From NCBI RefSeq assembly GCF_018613065.1, contig NZ_JAGGQW010000098.1, forward strand, positions 1-15,336: a stretch of 15,336 nt of DNA, in the 5' to 3' direction. Position 1 is the stretch's first letter. Each line of letters starts with the position of its first letter. Made by a program: the position numbers and the translations under genes. Shown here piece after piece: positions 8,711 through 15,336 of this stretch. This DNA is from Bacillus sp. ISL-7. GTDB lineage: Bacteria; Bacillota; Bacilli; Bacillales_B; DSM-18226. The notes beneath the pieces were generated by a model. It was not told the origin of the DNA. It saw only the letters and a program-made list of their open reading frames with translations, and ran no database searches.

Positions 8711-9544
8711 TTATCTTGGGAAAGCATCATTTTTAGAAACCCGTATGATTTGACTAGGAAAAGATTTATTAAAATATTTTTCCACCGTTACATGTAGATT
8801 TTTTTCATACCACTGAGTTAATCCATGTTGCTCAAATAAATTTGGCATTCCTAATCTCTCTGAACGTTTGCCCATTGCACCATCTCCAATGGATAGTGTA
8901 TCAATCCATATATGGTCCACGATTCCATCCAATGCTTTTGGAAAATCAGGGGTAAATGGTAAAACTGGTGATATAGAAGCTTGAGTAGATATTCCTGCAT
9001 CATGAACTTGTTTTAAGGCATTTAACCTTAATTTAATACCAGGTGCATATGGAGCAAATATTTGCTTAATATCTTCCCTGTCTGTCTCAACGGTCATGGA
9101 TAGAAGAACTTTACATTTTTCTTTCAATTTTACTAACAAATCAATATCCCTAGTGACAAGTGGGCTTCGTGTTTGGATTTGAAGAAAGTCAGGAGGATTT
9201 TCAATCATTTCTTCTAATATCCCTCTTGTAATTTCTGCTTTACGTTCAATTGGTTGGTAAGGATCTGTTGCGGAAGACATAAAAATGTTCAAGGGATTTT
9301 TTTTCTTCCGTAGTTTAATGATTTCTTTGCGGTAATTTTCTGCTGCGTTTGTTTTAATATCCAACCATTCTCCCCAAGTGATCTCTTTGAATCTTTGAAT
9401 TGGCATTTCTCTTACGTAGCAGTAGAGGCAGGAAAACGCACAACCACTGTAAGGATTCAATGAATGTGTAAAACCAACATCTAAATAACCATTGGCTTCA
9501 GTAAGAATTTTCTTTGAAAGTATTTCTTTTGTTTCAATTCTCAT
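8711..9544 (-). CDS. SPL-family radical SAM protein
   Basis: Radical S-adenosylmethionine protein of the spore-photoproduct-lyase-like group (COG1533). The [4Fe-4S] motif CxxxCxxC is C35, C39 and C42 in SGCAFSCLYCYV. The following elements support the family: MSSATDPYQPIE, then LQIQTRSPLVTRDIDLL, LLSMTVETDRED and QASISPVLPFTPD. At 277 residues it is shorter than SplB (about 340), so true DNA photoproduct repair should not be assumed; the substrate of this subgroup is unknown. The ATG at 9544 follows AAAGAGGTGAG. It lies 56 bases after the broken macrodomain gene and may once have formed a transcription unit with it. Confidence 0.85.
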   Translation of the reverse strand: MRIETKEILSKKILTEANGYLDVGFTHSLNPYSGCAFSCLYCYVREMPIQRFKEITWGEWLDIKTNAAENYRKEIIKLRKKKNPLNIFMSSATDPYQPIERKAEITRGILEEMIENPPDFLQIQTRSPLVTRDIDLLVKLKEKCKVLLSMTVETDREDIKQIFAPYAPGIKLRLNALKQVHDAGISTQASISPVLPFTPDFPKALDGIVDHIWIDTLSIGDGAMGKRSERLGMPNLFEQHGLTQWYEKNLHVTVEKYFNKSFPSQIIRVSKNDAFPR

Positions 9545-9600
9545 TGGAACTCACCTCTTTTTTAAGTCTATCGTAAATTTAGAAAATTAGGGGTAAGTTC

Positions 9601-9935
9601 CTATTTACTCGGTTCAAAGACATTGATGAATTCCTTGTAATCTCCTTCACTAAACACATTAAATATGATTTTTTCAAAATGATATTATAGCCCCTTGTAA
9701 TTTTTGCCCCTCCAGTCATCTCTAATCCCTTTTGAATGGTCATAATTGTTACGCAATCTTCTCTTAGTTGTGGACCTGCGGCGGAATGGATAGCATTATC
9801 TATACAGGCATGTAAAGGCTGAAAACAACCTAACATGTATTTATTAGCAGCATTGACAATGGCATCTGCATTTAATTGCGTAATGTCACCTTGCCATAAG
9901 ATGAATTTATCCGATTGGTTAAAGGGGTTCGGGGA
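9601..9935 (-). pseudogene. Macrodomain (ADP-ribose hydrolase) with internal deletion
   Basis: The frame from 9935 contains [20 protein letters not shown], then [20 protein letters not shown] and [11 protein letters not shown]. These are the first half of the zinc-type macrodomain hydrolases often linked to sirtuins; the Cys-His-Cys spacing in GCFQPLHAC fits the zinc ligands. Family members run to about 260 residues. Here the sequence jumps near 9685 to another frame reading [17 protein letters not shown] to TAG at 9603-9601, which resembles the family C-terminus. About 100 residues are therefore missing from the middle. The 5' end is also lost: in-frame stops and an IS110 scrap precede it. 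Confidence 0.8.
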
Positions 9936-9956
9936 CTAAAGTTGAAATTGTTTTCA

Positions 9957-10004
9957 GGTAATATCAACACCTATAATTAATGTTTGAGAAGTAATTTGAG
10001 CAAT
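9957..10004 (-). pseudogene. Scrap of a second IS110-family transposase
   Basis: The minus-strand frame reads IAQITSQTLIIGVDIT between TAG (10007-10005) and TGA (9956-9954). This matches from memory the N-terminal strand of another IS110-family lineage (IxxxTLIIGVDIA), including the first Asp of the DEDD site. It differs from the relic at 442-594. It lies just upstream of, and in frame with, the truncated macrodomain. Only 16 residues remain, so the call is tentative. Confidence 0.35.
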
Positions 10005-10010
10005 CTATTT

Positions 10011-10047
10011 ATCTAAAGAACCCGTTACTTTAAGTACATATCTTCAC
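10011..10047. repeat. Repeat motif D, half copy of element A
   Basis: AAGAACCCGTTACTTTAAGT followed by TTCACAAT matches the right half of the element at 1001-1111 (AAGCACCCGATAGTTTAAGT then TTCACAAT). No terminator module accompanies it. Confidence 0.45.
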
Positions 10048-10145
10048 AATGTTGAAGTTCAAACCTTTTTAATTCCTATTCCAGAAACAACAAAATGAGG
10101 ACTATTATCTTTTCGGTGAGAGAACCTCCAGTGTTAAGTATTTCT

Positions 10146-10616
10146 TTAAACCGCGTCTTGATTTTTATTAATCGATTTTTCCACTATATACTGATATCCA
10201 TAAATAATAATTGCTAAAGACACACATATAAAATACCATATAGTATGATTCAACTTTTTAAATTTAAATACTCCTGCTTTTTCCCATATTTGCGCAAAAG
10301 GATAAGCACAAATGGCATCTATTACTATATTTGTCATTAAATATTTAAGAAAACTGCCGTATGTTAGTTTAAATACCCATAGTGTGACTACAAAAAAAGG
10401 ACCTAATATATATGTAAAATCAACAAAACCGGGAGATAAAGGATTTTTATTAACCCACCATTTTTTCTTATTAGCAATTACACTTAACACACTTATGAAT
10501 AAATTAACAAAACTTGCTACAGGTAAAAACCTAAAAAATGATTTTTTCCCCATGAAAGGGACAGTTAGCCAAGGAACGATTAACATCGCTAAAGCGAATG
10601 TCTTTTTATTATCCAT
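10146..10616 (-). CDS. Small integral membrane protein, CBO0543-like
   Basis: The ATG at 10616 follows GAAGGAAG at nine bases; an upstream TTG at 10625 lies too close to that site. The 156-residue product has about four or five membrane segments: near residues 8-25, 30-48, 65-85, 90-110 and 125-145. The middle contains KKKWWVNKNPLSPGFVDFTY and further on YLMTNIVIDAICAYPFAQ. This layout (WW motif, then a DxxxAYP helix) recalls the uncharacterised CBO0543 family of Firmicutes, an identification made from memory. No catalytic residues are visible. It is flanked by gene-free DNA and appears monocistronic. Confidence 0.65.
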   Translation of the reverse strand: MDNKKTFALAMLIVPWLTVPFMGKKSFFRFLPVASFVNLFISVLSVIANKKKWWVNKNPLSPGFVDFTYILGPFFVVTLWVFKLTYGSFLKYLMTNIVIDAICAYPFAQIWEKAGVFKFKKLNHTIWYFICVSLAIIIYGYQYIVEKSINKNQDAV

Positions 10617-10686
10617 ATAAATCAACTTCCTTCTGATATGTTTTTTATAACATTCCTCTAACTAAATCTTATTATTATTTTTTCTT

Positions 10687-10741
10687 GTTAAACTATCGCA
10701 TCCGTTAGTCCAATAAGAAAAAGCCGCCCATAAAAGCAGCT
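10687..10741 (-). terminator. Terminator module with CCGTTAG motif (repeat E)
   Basis: On the minus strand AGCTGC/GCGGCT (one G-T pair) is followed by TTTTTCTT at 10721-10714. Next to it ACTATC and GTTAGT (10692-10709) form a small imperfect hairpin around the CCGTTAG motif. It could end transcripts reading through from the ger operon, although it lies about 400 bases beyond the gerC stop. Confidence 0.5.
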
Positions 10742-10895
10742 CCGAATTTTAACTCTATGAACCGTGAGTCGAACAAGCAATAACTATCGTGATTCAATTA
10801 AGGTAACTTTTTCTGTTTTTTTCCTGCTGTCTAGGTAAATTAAAACACCTAATCGGTAAAATTGGTGATGTTAAATTTGTTCTTTAACAAAAAGA

Positions 10896-10920
10896 GCATT
10901 TCTCCATCTTGAAGAAATGC
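10896..10920. repeat. Perfect 8-bp hairpin beside the second leader copy
   Basis: GCATTTCT and AGAAATGC pair across a nine-base loop and end one base before the leader similarity starts at 10922. It has no equivalent perfect stem at the first copy, so it is probably flanking DNA or a separate repeat. Confidence 0.45.
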
Positions 10921-10921
10921 A

Positions 10922-10999
10922 CCCGTTAGCCATCTCTGCAGCACAAAATCAGTGCTACACCACAGAGAATGAAAATGGTTAGGAAGTGTCAATACTGAT
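10922..10999 (+). ncRNA. Second IS110-type leader copy without transposase
   Basis: This segment aligns to 176-254 with about 66 of 79 columns identical by eye, including CCCGTTAGCCATC, CACCACAGAGAATGAAAAT and GTCAATACTGAT. The central hairpin is kept as AGCAC/GTGCT (10940-10944 and 10952-10956) with one compensatory pair change. No transposase-like sequence follows, and similarity ends at 10999. It is most likely a truncated or solo left end of a related IS110-type element, or a dispersed structured RNA repeat. Confidence 0.5.
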
Positions 11000-11149
11000 A
11001 CTGTCCTTAATCTAGTCAACCCTACTCCATAGACTTATTTACTACCGCTCTCCTCTTTTTTTTAACGATTGAGCAGGGTCCTTTTAAGTTTTGTTATTTT
11101 TCTTATCTTGAATAAACTTATTTTCATTGTAGAACATCATTGGCCCGTG

Positions 11150-12253
11150 TTACTTAATCGTTCCCATCCCACTAATGGTTACACTTACCTTCACGTTTAT
11201 ATCAGCCTTCGAAAAGGCTTTTCCCCATTGATTTTGGACTTTTTTCCACTCTGGATATGTATAGGCTCTTGCATATATCCCAAATCCAAAAGGGTCAATG
11301 TTCGCGGTTTGCGTTTTCTTTATTAAGCGCTCAAAATCTGCTTGCAGTTTCGTTTCAATACTCTTTTGCAGTTTCGCTGCGTCTTTCCTTACATTGAATG
11401 GAAAAAGCCGTTCTGTAATAACAATTCTCAATTTTACGTCTGTGTCAAAAATAAAATGATTGTCATACTTTACCTTTGTTTTTACCTTGATGCTTGGGGT
11501 ACCAAAGCTTAACCAATGTTTATCGCGTCCATTCGATTTCAATGGGACTGAAATGGTAAATGGGAAATCACCTTTTGTTTTATGCTGCAGGATGCGTAAT
11601 AATTTGTTTTCATGCGGTGTTATGCTTAACTTATATCTGCTTTGATCATCCAGAAGCGCCGTGCCTGTCAACATAATTTTGTCCGTTTTTTTCATCTCGG
11701 TAATACTTGCTGTCATCCCTTTTTCCGTCGTTTCCTCATGTAATTCCTGAAGTGACGTTTTTACCGTGACATTTCTTCTGGAGGCTGTATCCACTAAATT
11801 TGCCAAATACAAAGGAAGACGCGGCTTATCTTTTGGTCTAAAAAAAATGAAGTCCGAAACAGGCCCATCTACTGCGACAACTCTTGTGGTTACCGTATTT
11901 TTGGGGTCCCGGTAGTAAGTATCGATATAATCAATCCAATTTTTTCGTTTTAGCAGTTTTTTCCCGATTAGGATTAATTGCGTTTTGCTTCCCGATGTCA
12001 AAGCCATTACCGTCGTATCAAACAGTTCCCTGGAATCTCGAACCGTAACAGCTTTCACCTCGACCTTCTCCTCTTTAACCTTTGCTTCTTTATTAAACAC
12101 CGGACTGGACATGTACACCAATAAATGATCATCCTCATCCAGGTCTAAACCTAGTATAAGTGACATAGTGACATCTTCAACATTCATTTGGTCCACGCAC
12201 CCAGTCATCATCATAGCCAAGAGCGATAGGCAAAGTAGTATCTTCCTTTTCAA
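11150..12253 (-). CDS. Spore germinant receptor subunit C, Ger(x)C lipoprotein
   Basis: Lipoprotein subunit of a GerA-type germinant receptor, anchored on the outer face of the spore inner membrane. The start is TTG at 12253, behind GGAGGG, and overlaps the gerB stop by four bases (TTGA). The N-terminus MKRKILLCLSLLAMMMTGC is a type II signal peptide with lipobox MTGC; C19 would be lipidated. The three-domain Ger(x)C pattern follows: MNVEDVTMSLILGLDLDED near the start, the middle KTSLQELHEETTEKG region, and a helical C-terminal part with IETKLQADFERLIKKTQ. The length of 367 residues is normal. It is last in the operon, and no close terminator is evident downstream. Confidence 0.92.
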   Translation of the reverse strand: MKRKILLCLSLLAMMMTGCVDQMNVEDVTMSLILGLDLDEDDHLLVYMSSPVFNKEAKVKEEKVEVKAVTVRDSRELFDTTVMALTSGSKTQLILIGKKLLKRKNWIDYIDTYYRDPKNTVTTRVVAVDGPVSDFIFFRPKDKPRLPLYLANLVDTASRRNVTVKTSLQELHEETTEKGMTASITEMKKTDKIMLTGTALLDDQSRYKLSITPHENKLLRILQHKTKGDFPFTISVPLKSNGRDKHWLSFGTPSIKVKTKVKYDNHFIFDTDVKLRIVITERLFPFNVRKDAAKLQKSIETKLQADFERLIKKTQTANIDPFGFGIYARAYTYPEWKKVQNQWGKAFSKADINVKVSVTISGMGTIK

Positions 12254-13350
12254 CGGCTTACCCTCCGACGAAACTTTTCATATATCCAGCTATAGACCCA
12301 TAAAAAGGGAGGAGCTACGAATGCCAATTGCAGCCCTCCTTTGGCAACCATTTGCTGCCACTTTTCCGATTCCATCCAAGTAGGATCTCTCCAAAAGACC
12401 AATCCAATAATGATTAATAATAAAATAATGACGTGCTGGCTGTGATCCTGTTTTCCAAGCAATTGACTAGAACAAAAGACAGCAAAGAATACGCAAGACA
12501 TCCATGACGTGGAAACAACAATCAGATATACAGCCAATAAAACCATGTCAAAACGCTCCAAAAAACGAAACTCAATTAGTTTAAGTAAATTCAGTACGGG
12601 CTGATTAAATTCGATAATCCCATCGGGGCTAAAATAGGCAAAGCAGACAATCGTTACAAATACATAAAACATCATCGTTAAGGTGTTCGCAATCGTGATT
12701 CCGAGAACCGCATGCTGCTTTTTTTGTAAAAAGGGGTACAAGAAGAACGCGACTTCAAATCCCAAAAAGGAAAAAACAGTGGTCGGCACAGCGGATAATA
12801 CTGGTCCCCACCCTTCTTTAAGCACCGGAAGAAGGTGCAGCCAATTTCCATCCCTTAGCGGTACCAAGAAAAACAGAGGAATCCACATCACCATGTAAAA
12901 AGACAGCTCGCAGTATCTGGCTAAAACGCGAACCCCGTTACGGACTACCAAAAAGGTGGGAATCGAAAATAACAGTAAAATGATGTAATTTGAGGTTTTA
13001 GGCAGAAACCATGCTTTGATATATAGACTGCCATTCACAAGAACGGCCCAAGCGTAAAAAGCAAAGTACATCATGTAAACGATGACGACGGCTTTTCCCA
13101 CTATTTTTCCGAATAGTCGTATAAGAATTTCGAAAAGCGTATCATCAGGGTATCTTTCGGCCGTTTTAACTATAAAAATGCTGGCAGCCACGGAGAAGAC
13201 CCAGCCAATTAGGATAGCGACCCAACCGTCGGTACCTGCTTTTTCCGCTAGTATACGTGGGAGGGATAGGACCCCAGTTCCCACCTGTGTTCCACTAATC
13301 AAAAAAATATATTGCATGAGAGTGATTTCATTATAGGCATATTTTTTCAT
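12250..13350 (-). CDS. Spore germinant receptor subunit B, GerB-type permease
   Basis: Integral membrane subunit of the APC (amino acid/polyamine) permease superfamily that, by family knowledge, forms the germinant-binding part of the receptor. The 366 residues carry about ten membrane helices. The first includes FLISGTQVGTGVLSLPRILA, the unwound Gly-rich segment where ligands bind in GerB proteins. The ATG at 13350 lies four bases after the gerA stop, and its ribosome binding site AAAGGTGA overlaps the gerA end, so the two are translationally coupled. The C-terminus YEKFRRRVSR is basic and cytoplasmic. The germinant cannot be predicted from sequence alone. Confidence 0.93.
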   Translation of the reverse strand: MKKYAYNEITLMQYIFLISGTQVGTGVLSLPRILAEKAGTDGWVAILIGWVFSVAASIFIVKTAERYPDDTLFEILIRLFGKIVGKAVVIVYMMYFAFYAWAVLVNGSLYIKAWFLPKTSNYIILLLFSIPTFLVVRNGVRVLARYCELSFYMVMWIPLFFLVPLRDGNWLHLLPVLKEGWGPVLSAVPTTVFSFLGFEVAFFLYPFLQKKQHAVLGITIANTLTMMFYVFVTIVCFAYFSPDGIIEFNQPVLNLLKLIEFRFLERFDMVLLAVYLIVVSTSWMSCVFFAVFCSSQLLGKQDHSQHVIILLLIIIGLVFWRDPTWMESEKWQQMVAKGGLQLAFVAPPFLWVYSWIYEKFRRRVSR

Positions 13351-13354
13351 CGTT

Positions 13355-14902
13355 TCACCTTTTAGTGCGATTTCGCCCTTGTCGAATAGTTGGAATAGCT
13401 CCTGTGCCTTTAGGGCGGCTTTTCATTGCCCATAAAGGGAAGCGTAGAAACGCATCCTTCATATCGGCAAATCGGAAAGGAGCCAGAGGTGTTCCATAAG
13501 GCGTGCCTAGTGATTCAAGACTAGTCAGGTGGCCGACTACGGTCATCCACCCGATTACAATCCCTACAATTCCAAACATGGAAGCGGATAACATCATAGG
13601 AAATCTTAATAGTCTGATGGACGAACTCATATCATAATTAGGGATGTTATAAGAAGCGATGGCTGTAACGGCAACGACGATGATCATAATGTTGCTGACA
13701 ATTCCCACCTGCACAGCCGCCTGGCCAATGATAATGCCGCCAACAATGCCAATAGTCTGACCTATTGGAGTCGGCAGCCTTAATGCAGCTTCCCTCATCA
13801 ATTCCAAGATCATTTCCATAATCACAGCTTCCATTAAGGGTGAGAACGGAACTTGAATCCTTGATTCTGCAATCGTAAGCAAAAGCTCCATCGGGATGAC
13901 TTCAAAATTATAGGAAATAAAGGCGACGTAAGTGGCGGGCAAAAATAAGGCAATCATAAAGGCTAAAAAACGCATGACTCGGATAAAGGAAGAAACTAAC
14001 CAACGGGTACCGTAATCATCCACAGCCTGAAAAAAGGACATAAAGTTTACCGGAGCAATCATTACGTTCGGAGAATGATCCATAATAATCACAAATCTTC
14101 CCTGAAGAATATGAGATACAGCTGTATCAGGTCTTTCCGTCAACATCATTTGCGGAAAAGGCGAATAGGGATTATCTTCAATGAACTCGATAAGTTCGCC
14201 AGTATTAATGATTGCGTCTACTGTAATATTTTGAATCCGCGTTTCCAGTTCTCTTAGTACGTCTTTAGAAGCTACATCTCTCAAATATAAAAGGGAAACC
14301 TTTGTTTTCCCTCGAATTCCGACGGTCATCTCTTTTAAGATTAATTCCTGATGGGGAATATACCTGCGGATTAGGGCAATATTTTGACTACCTGTTTCCA
14401 CAAATCCTTGATTAGCACCTTTTAGAGACATTTCATTTTGAGGATTATTAAGCTGTCTTTGCGGCCACCCTTTTGTATCTAATTGATAACCGGTGATTTG
14501 CCCGTTTATCAATAAAACGCTATCTCCTCCTAGAATCGCATTTTCGATCTGCCCCCACGTATAGACCATTTGGATTTCTCCTATTGTGACTGGCAGTTCC
14601 TTATTAGGATCGAAGGAACTATGCATCAATGGCTTTAGAACATAATTATGGATTGTATCTTTATTCGTCAAACCGGACAAGTACGCCAAAGCGGCCTCCG
14701 TTTTACTCGCGGCGATGGGAAAGCGACGAATCACTAAATCCGGTGCTTGAGAAAATAGCTGTTGGAGATTCTCTGTATTTTGGGATAAAACAGAGTCCAG
14801 GACATCATCTTCCATATTTTTTTTCTGAAGATTAGAATTATTGCTTGTTTGATGGAACCGAGAAGAGCGCTTTCCTCTTAAAAACTTCAGAAAATAAAAC
14901 AT
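13355..14902 (-). CDS. Spore germinant receptor subunit A, GerA family
   Basis: First and largest subunit of the receptor, located in the spore inner membrane; GerA proteins assemble into the ion channel opened during germination. The ATG at 14902 is preferred because AGGAAGGGACGGAG lies just upstream; an ATG at 14923 has no site. The 515-residue product has a soluble N-terminal region (about 1-290), then membrane helices from FLAFMIALFLPATYVAFI onward. The family hallmark PTPIGQTIGIVGGIIIGQAA is at about residues 377-396. The tail (RPKGTGAIPTIRQGRNRTKR) is basic. It heads gerA-gerB-gerC with almost no spacing, behind a sigma-G-like promoter. No D subunit gene is visible. Confidence 0.94.
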   Translation of the reverse strand: MFYFLKFLRGKRSSRFHQTSNNSNLQKKNMEDDVLDSVLSQNTENLQQLFSQAPDLVIRRFPIAASKTEAALAYLSGLTNKDTIHNYVLKPLMHSSFDPNKELPVTIGEIQMVYTWGQIENAILGGDSVLLINGQITGYQLDTKGWPQRQLNNPQNEMSLKGANQGFVETGSQNIALIRRYIPHQELILKEMTVGIRGKTKVSLLYLRDVASKDVLRELETRIQNITVDAIINTGELIEFIEDNPYSPFPQMMLTERPDTAVSHILQGRFVIIMDHSPNVMIAPVNFMSFFQAVDDYGTRWLVSSFIRVMRFLAFMIALFLPATYVAFISYNFEVIPMELLLTIAESRIQVPFSPLMEAVIMEMILELMREAALRLPTPIGQTIGIVGGIIIGQAAVQVGIVSNIMIIVVAVTAIASYNIPNYDMSSSIRLLRFPMMLSASMFGIVGIVIGWMTVVGHLTSLESLGTPYGTPLAPFRFADMKDAFLRFPLWAMKSRPKGTGAIPTIRQGRNRTKR

Positions 14903-14942
14903 CAACTCCGTCCCTTCCTGCATTTGCTATAAATTATGTTTT

Positions 14943-14971
14943 TAGTATGCATTGTATAAGGAAAAATATTC
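14943..14971 (-). promoter_or_regulatory. Sigma-G promoter of the ger operon
   Basis: GAATA (14971-14967) and a perfect CATACTA (14949-14943) are separated by 17 bases, matching the forespore sigma-G consensus (TGAATA, CATACTA). The -10 box lies about 40 bases upstream of the gerA start. Germinant receptor operons are sigma-G dependent in Bacillus, which supports the call. Confidence 0.75.
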
Positions 14972-15007
14972 TAATCCTTCCCCTGATTCATCAAAATAGA
15001 GTGGGGC

Positions 15008-15208
15008 TTACTCTTTCTGTGTTATAAACCATCCTTCCGGTTTTTTTTCTATATGAAAAACATCTTCATCGAATTTTTTTCTCAGTTCTTTATATTCCTC
15101 ATTTTCAATTTTAACCTGTGCTACTCTGATTTGCTTTAGTGTAATTTCTGGTTTCTGGATTTCAAAAATCAGATCTTTAATAATAAAAAAAGTCCCTTGA
15201 CGTTTCAT
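15008..15208 (-). CDS. Small hypothetical protein
   Basis: The frame from ATG 15208 gives 66 residues, MKRQGTFFIIKDLIFEIQK through ELRKKFDEDVFHIEKK to GWFITQKE. A GTG at 15235 would add nine. Neither start has a convincing ribosome binding site. The composition is protein-like, with alternating hydrophobic strands in the first half and a charged helix in the second, and no motif is recognised. It ends only 37 bases before the ger promoter region and runs in the same direction, but the sigma-G promoter makes joint expression unlikely. It may be a fragment of a larger gene. Confidence 0.4.
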   Translation of the reverse strand: MKRQGTFFIIKDLIFEIQKPEITLKQIRVAQVKIENEEYKELRKKFDEDVFHIEKKPEGWFITQKE

Positions 15209-15217
15209 TTGAACTAT

Positions 15218-15266
15218 AACCCGAATAATGGACACTTAAAAAAGAGTCCCTTATTCGGGTTTTTTG
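15218..15266 (+). terminator. Strong terminator-like hairpin or leader attenuator
   Basis: AACCCGAATAA and TTATTCGGGTT form a perfect 11-bp stem (15218-15228 and 15251-15261), followed by a T-tract on the plus strand. No plus-strand gene precedes it, so it may attenuate transcription into the gene at 15327 or be left over from a lost gene. Confidence 0.55.
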
Positions 15267-15284
15267 TGTCCAATGGGCTAAAAC

Positions 15285-15315
15285 CCGTTTATAATCATTT
15301 GGGAGATATAAACGG
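15285..15315 (+). promoter_or_regulatory. Inverted repeat over -10 box and ribosome binding site
   Basis: CCGTTTATA (15285-15293) and TATAAACGG (15307-15315) are a perfect 9-bp inverted repeat. The left arm overlaps a TATAAT box (15290-15295) and the right arm touches the GGAGG site (15314-15318). It could be a repressor operator or, if transcribed, a hairpin hiding the ribosome binding site. No good -35 box is visible. Confidence 0.45.
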
Positions 15316-15326
15316 AGGAAATGAAA

Positions 15327-15336
15327 ATGAGCAAAA
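15327..15336 (+). CDS. Start of a plus-strand gene, cut by the window edge
   Basis: An ATG at 15327 lies eight bases after a strong GGAGG site (15314-15318) and opens MSK before the window ends. An earlier in-frame ATG at 15321 is too close to the site. The gene is divergent from everything to its left, and nothing can be said about its product. Confidence 0.55.

Larger units (their letters stand above)
10626..11149. other. Gene-free strip with repeats and an IS110-type leader copy
   Basis: No frame here has both coding character and a start signal. The strip holds a CCGTTAG motif with terminator (10687-10741), a short GTTAAA/TTTAAC hairpin near 10870, an 8-bp hairpin (10896-10920) and the second leader copy (10922-10999). 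From 11000 to 11149 I see only AT-rich sequence with a T-tract at 11053-11062. Confidence 0.6.

Noticed and set aside
8711..9544. Calling the radical SAM protein spore photoproduct lyase (splB)
   Set aside because: It is too short and only the family-level features are visible; the catalytic Cys of SplB cannot be placed with confidence.
9579..9836. Treating the 85-residue macrodomain frame as a complete gene
   Set aside because: The domain clearly starts further upstream without a start codon and lacks its second half; the last 35 residues are out-of-frame sequence.
10312..10620. 102-codon plus-strand frame
   Set aside because: It is the antisense of the membrane protein gene, which has the ribosome binding site and hydrophobic pattern.

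Overview
The window looks like the chromosome of an aerobic spore-former of Bacillus sensu lato. It is AT-rich, its ribosome binding sites are of the AGGAGG type, and it carries a GerA-type spore germinant receptor operon with a sigma-G-like promoter, a LicT/RAT-controlled beta-glucoside operon and an SPL-family radical SAM protein. Almost every gene lies on the minus strand.

Layout. 1-86: start of a secreted protein cut by the window edge. 176-594: relic of an IS110-family element, with a structured left-end leader and a frameshifted, truncated transposase; it runs into the 3' end of a small secreted protein gene (580-915). 1000-2100: a repeat/terminator element, a small integral membrane protein gene and about 500 bp without a convincing gene. 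2100-2381: the only complete plus-strand gene, a small Cys-rich protein with a possible sigma-K promoter and a strong terminator. 2547-3317: two decayed genes, an unknown frameshifted one and a PaaI-type thioesterase pseudogene. 3426-3527: the tail of a further lost gene.

3533-8077: a complete aryl-beta-glucoside utilisation operon on the minus strand, in the order promoter, RAT/terminator, licT, RAT/terminator, bglP (PTS IIBCA), bglH (6-phospho-beta-glucosidase), terminator. LicT should antiterminate both its own leader and the bglP leader, BglP should import and phosphorylate the sugar, and BglH should cleave it. Having a RAT before the regulator and another before the permease resembles the E. 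coli bgl operon.

8225-10616: two very small ORFs, a bidirectional terminator, the radical SAM gene, a Zn-type macrodomain pseudogene with an internal deletion whose 5' end abuts a second, different IS110 transposase scrap, and a small membrane protein gene. 10626-11149: gene-free, holding a minus-strand terminator and a second copy of the IS110-type leader without a transposase.

11150-14971: a tight gerA-gerB-gerC operon encoding one germinant receptor, transcribed from a sigma-G-like promoter. 15008-15336: a small hypothetical gene, a long inverted repeat with a T-tract, and the start of a plus-strand gene cut by the right edge.

The main themes are intact catabolic and germination operons separated by strips of gene decay. 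The strips hold IS110 relics and a recurring intergenic CCGTTAG-type motif. The most interesting signal is the pair of diverged IS110-type leaders, one next to a transposase relic and one alone, which share a hairpin with a compensatory base-pair change. They could be remnants of bridge RNA.
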